Shown here in pieces: positions 1 through 12,100 of a stretch of DNA of 64,000 nt; position 1 is the stretch's first letter, and every line of letters begins with the position of its first letter. The notes below the pieces were generated by a model. The model saw nothing but the letters and a program-made list of their open reading frames with translations, was not told the origin of the DNA and searched no databases. The stretch covers positions 147,609 to 211,608 of the forward strand of contig CH002066.1 of the NCBI GenBank assembly GCA_000149265.1, given 5' to 3'. This stretch comes from Ciona savignyi. Taxonomy: Eukaryota > Chordata > Ascidiacea > Phlebobranchia > Cionidae. The position numbers and the translations under genes were made by a program.

Positions 1-572
1 TTCATATTAGTATTGTGGCAATGCTTATTGGGACATTTGGTAGTAAGGGTGGAAATAAATGTAAGTAAATTAACCAGACTTATTTATCAATTAATTTGTC
101 TATAGAGTTTTATATCAAATATCTGATAATTATCTTAAATTATTCTTGTTATATTAGATAACAATTCGACTCCTTTAGACATAACTTAGGGTTTCAAAAA
201 TCATACAAATGGGAAAATTACCTAAATTTTTTATTAAAAATCTTATAAATGCGAGTATTTCGCACAGTTTTATTTATAAGCATAACAAATTGGTCTTGAT
301 GTGAAAAGTGCGACCATTATAATTTTTATTTTGTGTCCTCTTTTACAGGGTGGTTTGGAATTCGGGCTGATTTTTGTCAATTCATGCTTGAAACCTGCCC
401 ATTTTTAAGGTTATACGGAAACATTTCTTATAAATATCCATCTACGGATCAAAACTCTGATACAGTGAGCAGTGAACCTCGTGGTTCAAAAATATCCCAG
501 ACATATTACACTGCTGGATCTGCTAGATATGACTGCGTGGTGCCTGTTGTGACCATTGATACTCCTGACTGA
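1..572 (+). CDS. TMEM185: TMEM185-like multipass membrane protein, C-terminal part
   Basis: This is the 3' end of a plus-strand gene that begins outside the window. One exon runs to base 60 and is followed by a GTAAGT donor at 61. The last exon is 349-572, after a TTTTACAG acceptor, and ends in TGA. The split codon rebuilds a Trp pair, so the joined protein reads GTFGSKGGNKWWFGIR, followed by DFCQF and YGNISY. This pattern, and the ending in an acidic I-D-x-P-D peptide, match my recollection of the vertebrate TMEM185A/B C-terminus. The family consists of small multipass membrane proteins of unknown biochemical role. A TATTAG at 5-10 could be the acceptor of the first visible exon, so the frame before base 11 is uncertain. 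The middle of the last exon is divergent and Ser/Thr-rich. Confidence 0.78.
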
Positions 573-1589
573 AGGTTCGCAGAACAAATTGCCTTCTTTG
601 TTTTTAGCTGGTGTTACTTTGTAAATCTAGCAAAATATTGGGCCTCTGATGGAAATGTTTAGCCACAACCAATGCCCCAGAACATAGCAAGACCAATTAT
701 GACTGAAATACTTACTTAAAGTGTTTGTTAAATTTAAATTTTACCAAACGCTAAAGTATTTTTGCATCAAGTAATGTCCACAATCTTCTACCATTTTGTT
801 GTCGACCTGTTACTTTATGTACTTGCTGCCACGTCTAATGGTCAAAAATGCGACCTAAGTAAAAAAGAAAACAATTAAAAGCTGTAAAATCAAAAATATG
901 TTCAAACCTCCAAAACAATTTATTTATTTTTTTGATTTTGCTTCCAAGTGAAGTATTTTTTTGTTTAGTTGTGTCAAGTGTAGTTCTCTATAAAATGTGA
1001 ATTAACGTTTTGTTACATTTATCGTACATTTGTTTTATGCAAAATCCACTGTGAAGATGATATCATAAAGGTTTTTACTTGTTGTAAGTGCTCTCGGGAG
1101 AGACGGAGGTAAGCAGCTGTCCGCCGAACATTTATTTAATTGATAGTCTGTGACAAAACCATTGTCAGACTTTGCTTCTTTTTTGAATGTTGTTGATGGG
1201 AATTTAGTCGATAAATCAGATAATTGCGCTAAAGCTCGTAAAATCATCGCTGACTATTAACGCCTTAAATTTAATTAAATTTGCGCGTTCGTATTTGCAT
1301 ATGCGTTGGCCAACGCGTTGATTATCTAAAACTTATGGTATAGTCTATATTTTTTAAAAACGATTGCGTAAACCGTCTAGTTGCGGCCTTAATAAAAAAT
1401 CAAGGTATTTTTTTGGACGTACGGTATATAATATTGTTTTTGATGTGCCGAAAAAGATTTAATTATGTTGAAAAGATGACATTCGATAGCATGTGTGTGG
1501 ACCGTAACACAACTATCCATCTAAAGCTATAACGGGTTCCTTTCGAATCAAATCTTTAATGTCCGATAGATTAGCTCGAAGTGTTGCGG

Positions 1590-1688
1590 GATCGAAACTG
1601 GTCGCTATGAAGTTGAGGTAATCTGATGATTACTTCTGTGTGATCCCCCGTTTTCCGATTCACGGGGATAAACCTCAATATCCCATCC
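1590..1688 (+). repeat. SINE fragment (degraded)
   Basis: The fragment keeps the B-box region (TTGCGGGATCGAAACTGGTC) and the 3' end (CACGGGGATAAAC followed by TATCCCATCCCC), with the body between them largely lost. It belongs to the SINE family defined at 15241-15534. Confidence 0.6.
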
Positions 1689-2181
1689 CCACTGTTTTTA
1701 CCAAAAATCCCATAAATTTACCAACATGCCAACTTTGAGGAAATATCCAAGCAGGGTAATTTTTTTAAAGGTGTTGGCTGTTTCGTAATGACTATTTAAT
1801 GGTTTATTTAGTCGTATTTTAATAAAAGTAATGTTCCCATATCTACACCAAACACGGAAGGCTATAGCGTTTTCGCACCTTATGTTTATTGCTGGGTCTA
1901 CCGATTCGACCGCCAAAACGCATCTGCTTAACGAAAAGGTACAGAAAATTAAACTTTACACACGTAATTCGTTGTTTTTATGTTAGATTGTGAAAACCAA
2001 ATTTTTTTAATCGATTTCAATATTTTACAGAAGTTCGCATATTCCGACGTGAACTTTTGAAAACACGGATATCAAGTTTCAATAGTTAACTTGCGAACCT
2101 TTTAGTTCCTGCTTGCAGACACGAGCGTTACATACTTTGTATCAGAAATATCCAAAGTGCTATGGCATAGTAACTACTCTT

Positions 2182-2473
2182 AGGATAGGATATTCATGTT
2201 TATCCCCGTAAATGGGAAAACCAAGGGGGTTAACACACGGGAAATCGTCAGATCACCTCGCGCCCACCGTCGGGTTACCGGAGCTGTTGCAGTGTGTTGT
2301 ATATGATAGACACGTTCCTTCAATTTGGTAGGACCCATTAATCCACTAGGTTCAGGCAATGTGCGTAAAGTGCCTTGCCCAAGGACACAACTGACTAGCT
2401 AGCGAAAAGTTTCGCACCTGCAACCTTTCGATTGAAAGGCAACGCACTTAACCGCTAGACCAACCGGCCGGAC
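2182..2473 (-). repeat. tRNA-derived SINE, full-length copy
   Basis: Read on the minus strand, it starts with a tRNA-like head: GGTTGGTCTAGCGGTTAAG resembles an RNA polymerase III A box and GGTTGCAGGTGCGAAA a weakened B box. A conserved body of about 200 bases follows, and it ends in a tail of TATCC/TCCTA units. The same consensus recurs at 4788-5116, 15241-15534, 17922-18208 and elsewhere. The head makes a tRNA-derived SINE the best explanation; a functional tRNA is excluded because no acceptor stem closes. Confidence 0.8.
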
Positions 2474-2873
2474 TTAACCACCAGTTTGTGAAACATTCTG
2501 ACTCTATGGTTTATATATATATGTTTATGGCAGAGAATCCTAACCAAAATTGGTATATTTTATACATCGTGTGTACAGTTTGCTTCTGCAAGCAGAAAAA
2601 GATGGGTCCTTCAGTAAACTGTTTCTCTGTAAGAATAAACCCGATTTCCATGTTCGGTTAAATAAATATAATCCTGTCAGATTCGTGTACATTTACATCT
2701 CACCGACCAATATTACCTGCCTAAATACGGATTAAAAACTATTTCGATTCATCATTTTTTAGAATTAAGTGGAAATCGGAGGTTAATCTAAAGTAAGTCG
2801 TTGGGATATTTACCAACAATCCGTTCTTTTACGTCTCCAACAACGTGTATTTTGACTTTTAGGTTTAAGATAG

Positions 2874-3030
2874 ATTAGGATATTTATTTATCTTTATCTC
2901 TGTGAATGCAAAAACCCAGGTGCCTTTTTACACCAGTAATTGAAACACAACCTTGTGCTCCTTCTGGTTACATTTGGCAATAGCTATTGCAATGTGTTGT
3001 GTACGATTAAGAAGAAATCGGTTAAAGATG
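2874..3030 (-). repeat. SINE fragment (old, degraded)
   Basis: It carries the reverse complement of the SINE 3' end (AGGATATTTATTTATC) and of the ACACAACACATTGCAATAGC segment, with many substitutions and no clear tRNA-like head. Confidence 0.5.
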
Positions 3031-3606
3031 GGTAGGCAATGGGTTTCTTTTTTTTCATCTTAAAACTCTTTTGATTTGTGTTGGTTTAAACTGTTCAGGT
3101 ATTCCACACACGCGCTGATCAATAGAAAGTTTTTTTGTGTTTAAATTGTATATTTTCGGGGTGGCAAGAGTAAATTGGGATATTTTACTTTTCTATCGTT
3201 TCTAGATAATTTTATTCTTTTACATGTTCCTTTAACATTTAAATATATTATCCGATCCAGAAAGCAGGTAAATCGTTGATACAATCCGATTTTATTTTTT
3301 ACGTCTCCGTTATAGGCGTAAGTTCCCCTGGATTGTCGCAGACAATTTCACGGCATGCTTATTGTACATATATATGACTAAAAAATGTATGTTTAGCTTA
3401 AATTCTATAAACATTTATCATATTTCAAATTTGCAGTAAAACCACATAAATATATATTATAACAAAAAGGCGGGTTATAAAATAACTTAGGTAAAATATC
3501 AGCTTGTAAGTGAGAATAACAGATCGGAAACTAAAGAAACTGCTACTGCGCATATTTCCAATGACCTTGTCTATAATATAACATAAAACTACAACAAAGG
3601 TTAAAT

Positions 3607-5561
3607 TTAAACCTTTTCGTAATCCAACAATAGTGATTGACAACCAGAGGCAATAAAGGAAAGAACCAAGAACAAAAATACGATGCAGATAAACACATAG
3701 GTTATAATGATAATCCAGTAAGCAAAATAATATACAATGTAGTTACAGTAAGGAACATATTCATCCTCATGAAGATCAGCGTCGGTATTAGGGGGATATA
3801 TGGAGAATACCCACACATTACCTATAAATGACATTAAGTTAAAGTAATCAAACCCAAAAAATAATACCTAGTTAATTCCCTGCCAGTTGCTTTAAAATGC
3901 AGAAATCGCTTTTTTTCATGCATTTTTATAACACATTTATGTTTGTGGTTCTTAGCATGGAAATTACAACATCAAAAATATTTTTCGTTTATGCTTTGTC
4001 ATAATTTTTAAATCTATACAAAACTTATTCAATTTGGGTGGTATGCGTGGTTAAATGATTAAACTTACCGAGGATGAACCATGCCATGTAAAATATTCCA
4101 ATGATGCCAAAACATATTTTGCCAGCCGTCCACCTGGAGCTTTCTTTTTCCCCTTTGTGTTTAACATAACTCCAACAACAGTTGCCCCCTCCCGTTATAA
4201 ACGCCAACACTCCGGACACAATCATCCATATGGGTAAATAATGCTGAAGAGGGCAGTCGTGCAGATGGACTGCTCCTGCGATAACGGTATGGTGAATCGC
4301 TGATTCGTTTAAGGTGTTAATAGCATTTTCGATATCCTTTTTACGTATATTCAGTTGTAAACTAAAAACGTACGTGTGTTTGCTTACAAACGATTTTCGT
4401 CCTATTTCGCCCTGCGCCCAAGAACATTTACCTCCTGCCATAGCTTCTACATGTTCCAAATGCAAGTTTTAACAATTGAAATAGGCGTCCAAATAATTTT
4501 CCCTCTTAATCTATTTACCATTTACTGTTGTGCTGTCTTCTAACCAACCAATTGACCGATAATACATTGTATTCTTAACTACAGTATGTAATGATAATTG
4601 AAAAATAAGAAGTTGCACTGCTATCCATATAGTCAGTGCCAGTGTTATCGAAATAAGTTCAACAGACTGAATTGTTTTGGCTTATAAATGAATTCGAGTG
4701 GCGTAGTTAGTACAATTAAACGAATTTCCCAACCCAGACCAAATAGTATTAACAGACTAAAACAATTCCGGCACGACAAAATTTAAACCGACAGATTAGT
4801 CTATAGTGGTTAAGTGCGTCGCTTTTCAGCTGAAGGGATGCAGGTTCGAAACTGGTCGCTAGCTAGTCAGTTGTGTCCTTAGTCAGTTGTGGCAAGGCTA
4901 GCTAGTCAGTTGTGGCACGACACTTTACGGACATTGCCTGAAGCAAGCGGCTTACTGGGTTCTACTAAATCGAAGGAACGTGTGAATTATACATAACACA
5001 CTGCAATGGCTTCGGTAACCCGACGGTTGGCGCGAGGTGATCTGACGATTTCCCGTGTGTTAACCCCCTTCGCTTTCCCATTCACGGAGATAAACATGAA
5101 TATCCTATCCTATTCTAAACCTCTATTCTTCACATATAAAATGAGCACGTCCCCTGTCCATCACACCGGCCAGCATAAGTCAGGCACGGATTACTGCATC
5201 TTCACGGATAGCTCAAGGTGTACTTTTGGCCACGAGTAGCCAAAAGCGCCAAGCTCTAGCAGTGTAAACCTACATTATTACATTTAAAAAGCAGGGGTGC
5301 CAGAACGGCACAAATTAAATAAGTTTTTTAGTTCTCGGTAAAGTGGTTTCTTACCTATAACTACCATTGCAACCGGTAGTACCAAACTCATGATACATCC
5401 CACAATGCAGAAAACTGTAATAGAAGATAAAACACCGTTGACATCATACAAAAAAAACTTTTATATATATTCTTAGAAATTTACAGAACTAACACAGAAA
5501 ACTTACCAGGGGCGCATAAGCAAGCCGTTATCTTAGACATAACCTCATTAAAACTCGTCAT
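3607..5561 (-). CDS. TMEM272: TMEM272-like four-pass membrane protein
   Basis: This is a complete minus-strand gene of four coding exons: 5507-5561, 5355-5414, 4069-4275 and 3607-3821. All introns are GT-AG, the phases agree, and the product is 178 residues. The start is MTSFNEVMSK, followed by a hydrophobic segment ending LPVAMVVIG. A conserved GAVHLHDC motif follows, with further hydrophobic segments (HYLPIWMIVSGVLAFITGGG and GIIGIFYMAWFILG). Then comes GNVWVFSIY with YCNYIVYYFAYW and a last membrane span. The G-A-[VI]-x-L-H-D-C-P signature and the GNVW-[VY]-S-[IV]-Y motif with a YC pair fit the TMEM272 group, whose function is unknown. Its start lies about 700 bases past the dynein stop on the same strand. 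That is farther than usual for tunicate operons, so I treat it as an independent gene. Confidence 0.75.
4788..5116 (+). repeat. tRNA-derived SINE with internal duplication
   Basis: This is a full-length plus-strand copy with the tRNA-like head (TAGTGGTTAAGTGCGTCGC, then GGTTCGAAACTGGTC), the body and the terminal TATCCTATCCTAT. Between about 4858 and 4925 the segment AGTCAGTTGTG occurs three times, which lengthens this copy by about 40 bases. It lies upstream of TMEM272-like exon 3, in the intron between 4276 and 5354. Confidence 0.8.
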
Positions 5562-6267
5562 GATAGCTGGTTTAGTCAATTGCTTACTCGATATTTAAAT
5601 ACGCTATCTTTAAGTCCTTAAATTAAAAGGTTAAACTTACAAAAGCTTTATGCAGCATTATTTGACTGATACTAACTGTCGTGGCAGGATTGTAGCATCT
5701 GTCTGTAACGCAGTCTCTTAAAATTTCTCGGGAGACAAAAGGAAATAAAAGACAAGGAAAAACACTCAGTCAAGTATTTCCTGGAATACATCAGTGTTGT
5801 GGCAAATTTTAAATATTTTGTATTGCCGGGCCCAAATACGCCGTTCTGCTATAGTTACTAATATCAGATCTAGACTAAGTTAAAAAAGGTTGGTTTAGGC
5901 CATTCCCGTGCGCTCTGAAAAGAAAGCAACTGATAAACACTGTTTCAACTTTATCTTGTCGCACACTGAATACGATATGAACGTAGGTGTAATACTTTTA
6001 ATTTCGTGGTGCCATACTCGACGATCAAGGAGGCCTAATGTGCAAAATATAAATTATATGAAACGGGGCGATTCAAATGGAAGTATATTAAAATACAACT
6101 GAACAATGCGAGCTATAACATTAAATAATTTAAAAAAATAAACACAGCACTAAGTTTTACAGTATATTAGAGTATAAGAGATAGTTAATAATATGCAAAA
6201 CACATGTTTCTATTCTTTAGTGCAGAGCATAACAGAATACACATCATGACAGGCTGTTACTAATGGA
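5562..6267. other. Intergenic region between dynein 3' end and TMEM272-like 5' end
   Basis: Both flanking genes are on the minus strand, so this holds the dynein 3' UTR and the TMEM272-like promoter. I see no canonical AATAAA on the minus strand close to the dynein stop, no coding exon and no repeat I can name. Confidence 0.5.
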
Positions 6268-9189
6268 TTACACGCTAAGCAAAAGAGCGACCCCGGAAAG
6301 AATCCATTTAGAGCGGGTTTCCCTTGATTTCAAGTTGAAAGTCCAGATAAATGTTGGTCCTCGTTCCCTCGTTCTGTACAGAGGGCACTCGTACACGTTC
6401 TTAGTCTCAAGTCGGTCTACCAGGATCGCTTTAACAAACACAACCGGCACTGGCGCTGTAAGCTCCTTCAATCGAGCCTCAGCAAGGAATCCTGTCAGAT
6501 TGTTATAATTCCATTTAGTATTCCACAGAATAGAAAAGTTTAATTTAGTTGTGTAAATAGTTTCTTCATTACAAAACCAAAGTTATTGGGACAATACCGT
6601 TGTTTAAGTATGTTATTAACGTATTAATCACTTATTTTACTTGGCATAATAAAAACTAATAACCCAGAGAAGTAACACTTTTTTCACAACACTTAAAAGC
6701 GCACCTGTTTGTGTGTCCCATTTAGCGCCCTCCAAAAAAAGCCCATGAACATATGCGCCCTCTCGCGGTGGGTGGCTGAAGTCTTCTTTTGATTTCTTTG
6801 TCACATCCACGGACAGCACCATCTTATCGAGCGGCCATTCGTTTTTCCGCGCCATGCTCTGGGAATACAGACACATCACAATGTTAATTCTACAGTGGTG
6901 ATAAACACGAAGATGGGAAAGTTTCAAAATATCCCACGGTCATTCCTAGTATCGGATTACATACGTCATTCACAGTAGCGGGTTGAATACTAAGTTTTTA
7001 AACGAACTATAATATATTTAAAGCTATTGGATTTGAAGTAACTTCCGGTTCATCAATATTTGGTACCTGTGAACTATATAATCAGCCACGCACAAACACT
7101 AATTGTTCAGATAAATTTGTAAAATTACGCCCAGAAAAACGACGTGATTTATGTTTCCAGTATATTAAGAAATCGACAGTATCCCAAGCATTCATTTCAT
7201 TTACGATATTTGTCTATTTTACATGCATACACGAGCACATATATACCAAGATACCTGCATAACTGCAGTTAGAAATGACTGCGGGTTAAACAAACCACCC
7301 AACCACACAACTGCTGGTAATATCAGGTCGTGGGTCCACGTATCAAGTTCTCTACATCGAACTAGCACATCTGCATACCTGCATAAAAAGCAATTACGAA
7401 AATACAATATGGGTCTAAGAGCTGTTAATTTTAATATTAAATATGGTAACGACATTGTTTTTTTCTATGTATTTGCACATGTTTCTAGATAAGATTGTCT
7501 AACTAAATGCCATCATTTCTCGTTTACTTTGTTTATGAAATAGACAATTTTTATTAAAACAAGTAGATATTAACACGATCGTCATATGTCATACGCATAA
7601 TACCAAAACGGATTGGGATTATGATGTTACTAACTGTACTTTATACAAAAAAGATATTCATGTTAAAACTATACTTGGCCGTAAATCACAACAATTATCT
7701 TTATCTTGTCATACCTTTAAACCGTTTGAACATACTGCACGCGGGTAACTTACCACAGCCCAAGTGAGTACAACGACGGGTAAGAGATCCTCGACCACGA
7801 AGTTGGAACTTTATCAAGGAAAAGCGCGTTTTGTATTTCTTCCATTTCCGAACTGATGGTCAACTCACCCTTCAATCCCAGGTCCAGTTCTTTCAATGAC
7901 CGCCTGCAAATGAAAGTATTAAATTAAGTCGTGAATATATAGTCAATCAAAAACAATGCAACGATGAGAAAACGTACCTTATCTAAAATGGTAAACCTTT
8001 ATCAATGCGAACTCTGATTAACCACACTAGTTTCCAAGTTATGAATAGTAAAAAAATAAATGTTAATTCCACAGAATTGTTATGACTATATCAAAAAGTT
8101 TTACCTGCACACTGATATAGACATTTTGCACTACATATACCTTATCTCACGTATCAGAGTGTTCATTCGTTCACACTCTTGAAAGCACACGAGAATATAT
8201 GGAGTTCTTTCTTGCGTCTTCGCTGTAATCTCTGCCATTGTAAACTCTTCCGGAAGTTTTTCCAGAATTTCATCCAATGAGGATTTCACCATTTCTTCCA
8301 TACTTGAGTTGCTGTCGCCACCTTGTGAGCCTTCTCTGGGCTGAATTTCCAGTACGGTGCGGAAGAGGTGATCCGATGTGACTGTGAGAATGCCGACCTC
8401 AGCGTTCGGATGCAAACCATATAGCACCGGACTCTCAGGAGGCAGCATCTCATCCACGTATCGGTGGTATCCTTTGTAGTCCATGTTCGGAGGCACAGGG
8501 AAGCCAGGACTTAAGAATAATTCAGAATCCAACTAAACATAATGAAAATAATCTGAGTTGATAGCGTAATTGGCTTTCATTGTTACCAAAAAGAATTTAA
8601 AAAGAAGACTTAAAATTACCAACAATAAACACATTAGCTACTTGGATATTGGCTTGTGGTATTCTATCGCTTACCCACATAATAATAACATTAGTTTTTT
8701 ACAACACCCCCACCCTGGAGATAAACACAAATACGTAGTAATTGCTCGAAGCACAAACAAAGGAATAATACATGTAAAAATGAGTTAATGTATTTACCTG
8801 CTCCTGGTCCATATAGACTTCCAAGTAAGTTCTGCATAGTCTCCTGTCCCAGTCATCAGTGATATGACCGCCATACATGATTTCACCAAACAAGTAACGT
8901 AGATCTGTCCAAGGAACCTGAAATTTGTGTTAAAAACAAGTTAATTTGTATACAGATTTATGGCCACGTTGGTTATTTGTTTTTAACTGTTGTTTTTACA
9001 ACTGCTCTATTTTATGTGCTTGTTGACTAATTTCCACACAAGATATTTAACATAGAAAGAATTGAATCAGCGAATCCTAGAAAACGAATTCAAAATACTT
9101 ACCTTCGGATTAGCTTCAAGGTAGTTGTACAGAACATTAACTGAGATTGTAAGATCACCGGTGTTAAAAGGATAGGAGCGATTCCAGCC
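6268..9189 (-). CDS. DNAH9/11/17: Dynein exons 82-88: C-terminal domain
   Basis: Exons: 9103-9189, 8798-8917, 8141-8532, 7754-7903, 7255-7378, 6705-6858, 6268-6491, about residues 4119-4535. Markers are [76 protein letters not shown] and [19 protein letters not shown]. The stop codon is at 6268-6270 and the final residues are [14 protein letters not shown], typical of outer-arm beta heavy chains. Exon 84 (392 bases) is the longest exon of the gene. Confidence 0.93.
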
Positions 9190-12100
9190 CTGTATGTTAT
9201 AAATACATGCATAATTCCTGGTAAAACACTATTCGATAGGACTAATCAATACTGCATGTTGGTTCAGTTCTACCATGTTGTTGGGCACAATCAGAGTCGC
9301 ATAAAACAGGGTCACTATTGCATAACAGCAGAGTAAGAGTTAGAAGAGGAGGTTATGCCCATTGCCCAACTGATAAAAGAGCGAATCAGCTGTTCGGCCA
9401 ATATTTTTGACAGTTGTATTGCTGAGTGCAGTATTTGCAAAATATTGAATTAAAACACTCTTTTAAAGAATAATATGCAATAATGCAACAGCTCTTCTGG
9501 TCCGACCTTTTCCTAATGCTTGTATTAAAATCCTATCGTAACATGAAGAACACCCAAGGTTACCTGCGGACCAAACTTTCTTCTCTCAGCAACCGCAGAA
9601 TGAAAATAACACAAGGAAAACAAGATTGACTTGAACTCACTTTCTTTGGCACACATTTCAAGAGTATCCTATAAAAAGAAATATAATACCGGCTAGGTAG
9701 TTTAAAGTGTAGCAAGACAGATCATAAACTGAAACATAAGAGATTAAACCTGCGCTGACCTGGTTTGTTCTATTCTTGGGTAGGATCCTTAGCGGAAATT
9801 GCCTAAACCCAGTGTATTTAAGGGTAAACAAAATGTGCAGTATGTCAGCATAGCAATCAATACACTTAAAAAGGTGGGTACGGGATAATTTGACGAATAG
9901 CAATGTAATACCAATACATTTATCCTTTCTATTTAATCCCATCTTTAATTTGTGAGTAGTAACTCTTAGATACCTTTTAGTTAATCCAATCATTATGGCT
10001 ACACAAGACATTTTTGTACCTGATTGAAGTTATCCAGTGCAGAATGAAGATTGGCTGTCATTCCTGTTGGGGGTTCATTTGTAATCTTGATCGCATTTTC
10101 CAGGATACCTTGTGGAATGACGTGCATGTCTGCTGTTGGAGGGGGTTCCGCACTGATGAACACTCGGTAATTAGGGTGAGCTGTCTCAGCGTTTGTCTCC
10201 ATAAGATCATCAAGCCGAGAGAGCCATTTTGCTAAAAACAAAAAGTGTAAGATGAAAATTACCATTTTCATCGGGGGTGATTGAAAGTCCTACAATATAG
10301 AATATGAGCTACTGGTATCAAGACTGTTTACCACGTTTTATTTTTTCTATGAATTATTTTTTATATACTTTTATATTATTTTTTAAAGTAAACTTCAAAA
10401 CCAACTCTAAACGTGATAACACTATTTCTTTCGGAAGAAACCTACCAACAAGGTGTACATTTTGCAGTACAACCCAATGACCATGATGTGCAGCGACACC
10501 AAGTGCCTCCTCTGCAACAACTTCTTGTCCTTGTCCGAGAGAAACATTGTGGAAATTCTTTTCCTCATTCGAGTAGCCAAGTTTCTTACCTGAGTAGGAA
10601 AAGGTCGAATGTAATTTCTCAAAGACCAATTACCTATCGCTTTACTTGGATTCACGATAAACAAATATATATATCATAAGCAAAGAAAGCGGACAAGTTA
10701 CACAATAATTTAGTTAATACTACCAAGAGCTTCAACATCTTTAAGTGGATCAACACCCGGAGACAGAACAAAGAAGATTGGAATTGATTTTGAGCTTTCA
10801 TCAAAAGTTTTTTTGATTTCGATTGCTCGGTTTTCCACATACTTTCCACCTAACTGCATTTCAATGAATACTCTGGAAAATAAACAGAAACATTCATTAT
10901 TGATGATAAATGATTACCACGTGGTCTTAAGCAAGTTGGTTGTGTTCTTAGGGATGTCCCAGACCTCACCTGAACAAGGTTGTAATAGGTTGAACATTTT
11001 TAGGGATTGTTTTGCCACAGTGTTATAGTAATGAATATTAGAGTGATTAGTTTGAAACAAGCAAAACTACAGTGTAGTTAAAACATTGCGAGCATCCAAT
11101 ATTATGCTGTATTAATTAAAATTAAGATTATATTCTAATACCTCAAAGCATAGGTCATCCTATCTGGTCTCAATGTTCGGAGGATGCAGAGTTGTTGGAT
11201 TATTGGTTTGTTCTTCCACTCCTGAGGAAGCTTTTCTTTTTCTGGAGCCTCGCTGTCAACCAACTTTTTCCACCGCTTCGGTGATCCCTCAATGTCGCGA
11301 TCCAAGTTAAGAAATTCATCGAGAAGGGACATTGCTTTGATGACTCCCCAAGCCTAAAATGTTGATTTGGATAGTTAATATAGTTTTGGGTAAGTAAAAT
11401 TCTAATGAGCTGCTTTAAAATTTATTCCAACCATAATAAAAGCTCACATGCACAGGCATCTATACCAAAAAAAAATTCCATCCATGGGACCAAAGCAACC
11501 CTCTACATCACTTCCATCATAAAGGCTAATATAAGAGATTGTTTGGAAATCTTAACTGAGGTTTAATTATCCCAGCGCAAATACGTATTCAAGCTTTAGC
11601 CAAACATTTTTGGGAATTGAACTGGAGAAAATAAGCGCCAAATTGAAATATTTTAGATTAATTTTTTAAAAAAGTTGCAAAAATTATTACGTCAAGATAA
11701 TTTATAAAGATATCTAAAAATTCTAAAATAAATTTAACAATGTGTTTTATTTTTTATTGTCAATAATATTATACACATTATTTTATGTGTAATTAACTGA
11801 TAATCGGTGTGACAGCAGTAGTAATTGTAAAAGATAAAATGTGATAATATTTCATGGGTATCACGACTAAACACAGAGAGCGCTTCGACTAATAATGAAA
11901 AACAACTATTTAGTGATGCTGTTTGACATTTTCTAGATAAAGGGTTTATTTTTTATTTACAATTTATGAATCTATTATGGAGGCAGACAATACAATATTT
12001 TGGCTCTCAGAAAATTTGTGTTCTACCTGGTTAGTAAGAAAGTCCACAGGACTGGTCATGGGTTGACCGGTTGGGAAACGAAGCAAAGTTTCCAAATCTT

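Larger units (their letters stand above)
573..3606. other. Convergent intergenic region with SINE copies
   Basis: This lies between the 3' ends of the TMEM185-like gene (+) and the TMEM272-like gene (-). I see no convincing coding exon. It contains one good minus-strand SINE (2182-2473), a degraded plus-strand fragment (about 1590-1688) and an old minus-strand fragment (about 2874-3030). A TTTATT at 3291-3296 is an AATAAA on the minus strand and may be the poly(A) signal of the TMEM272-like gene, about 310 bases past its stop. The rest is AT-rich sequence without recognised structure. A 70-codon minus-strand ORF at 1035-1247 has no recognisable family and no splice context, so I do not call it a gene. 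Confidence 0.6.

Noticed and set aside
1035..1247. A 70-codon minus-strand frame near the TMEM185-like gene
   Set aside because: No recognised family, no splice sites or poly(A) context that suggest a gene.
3637..3831. Plus-strand frame opposite the last TMEM272-like exon
   Set aside because: Antisense shadow of a membrane-spanning exon.
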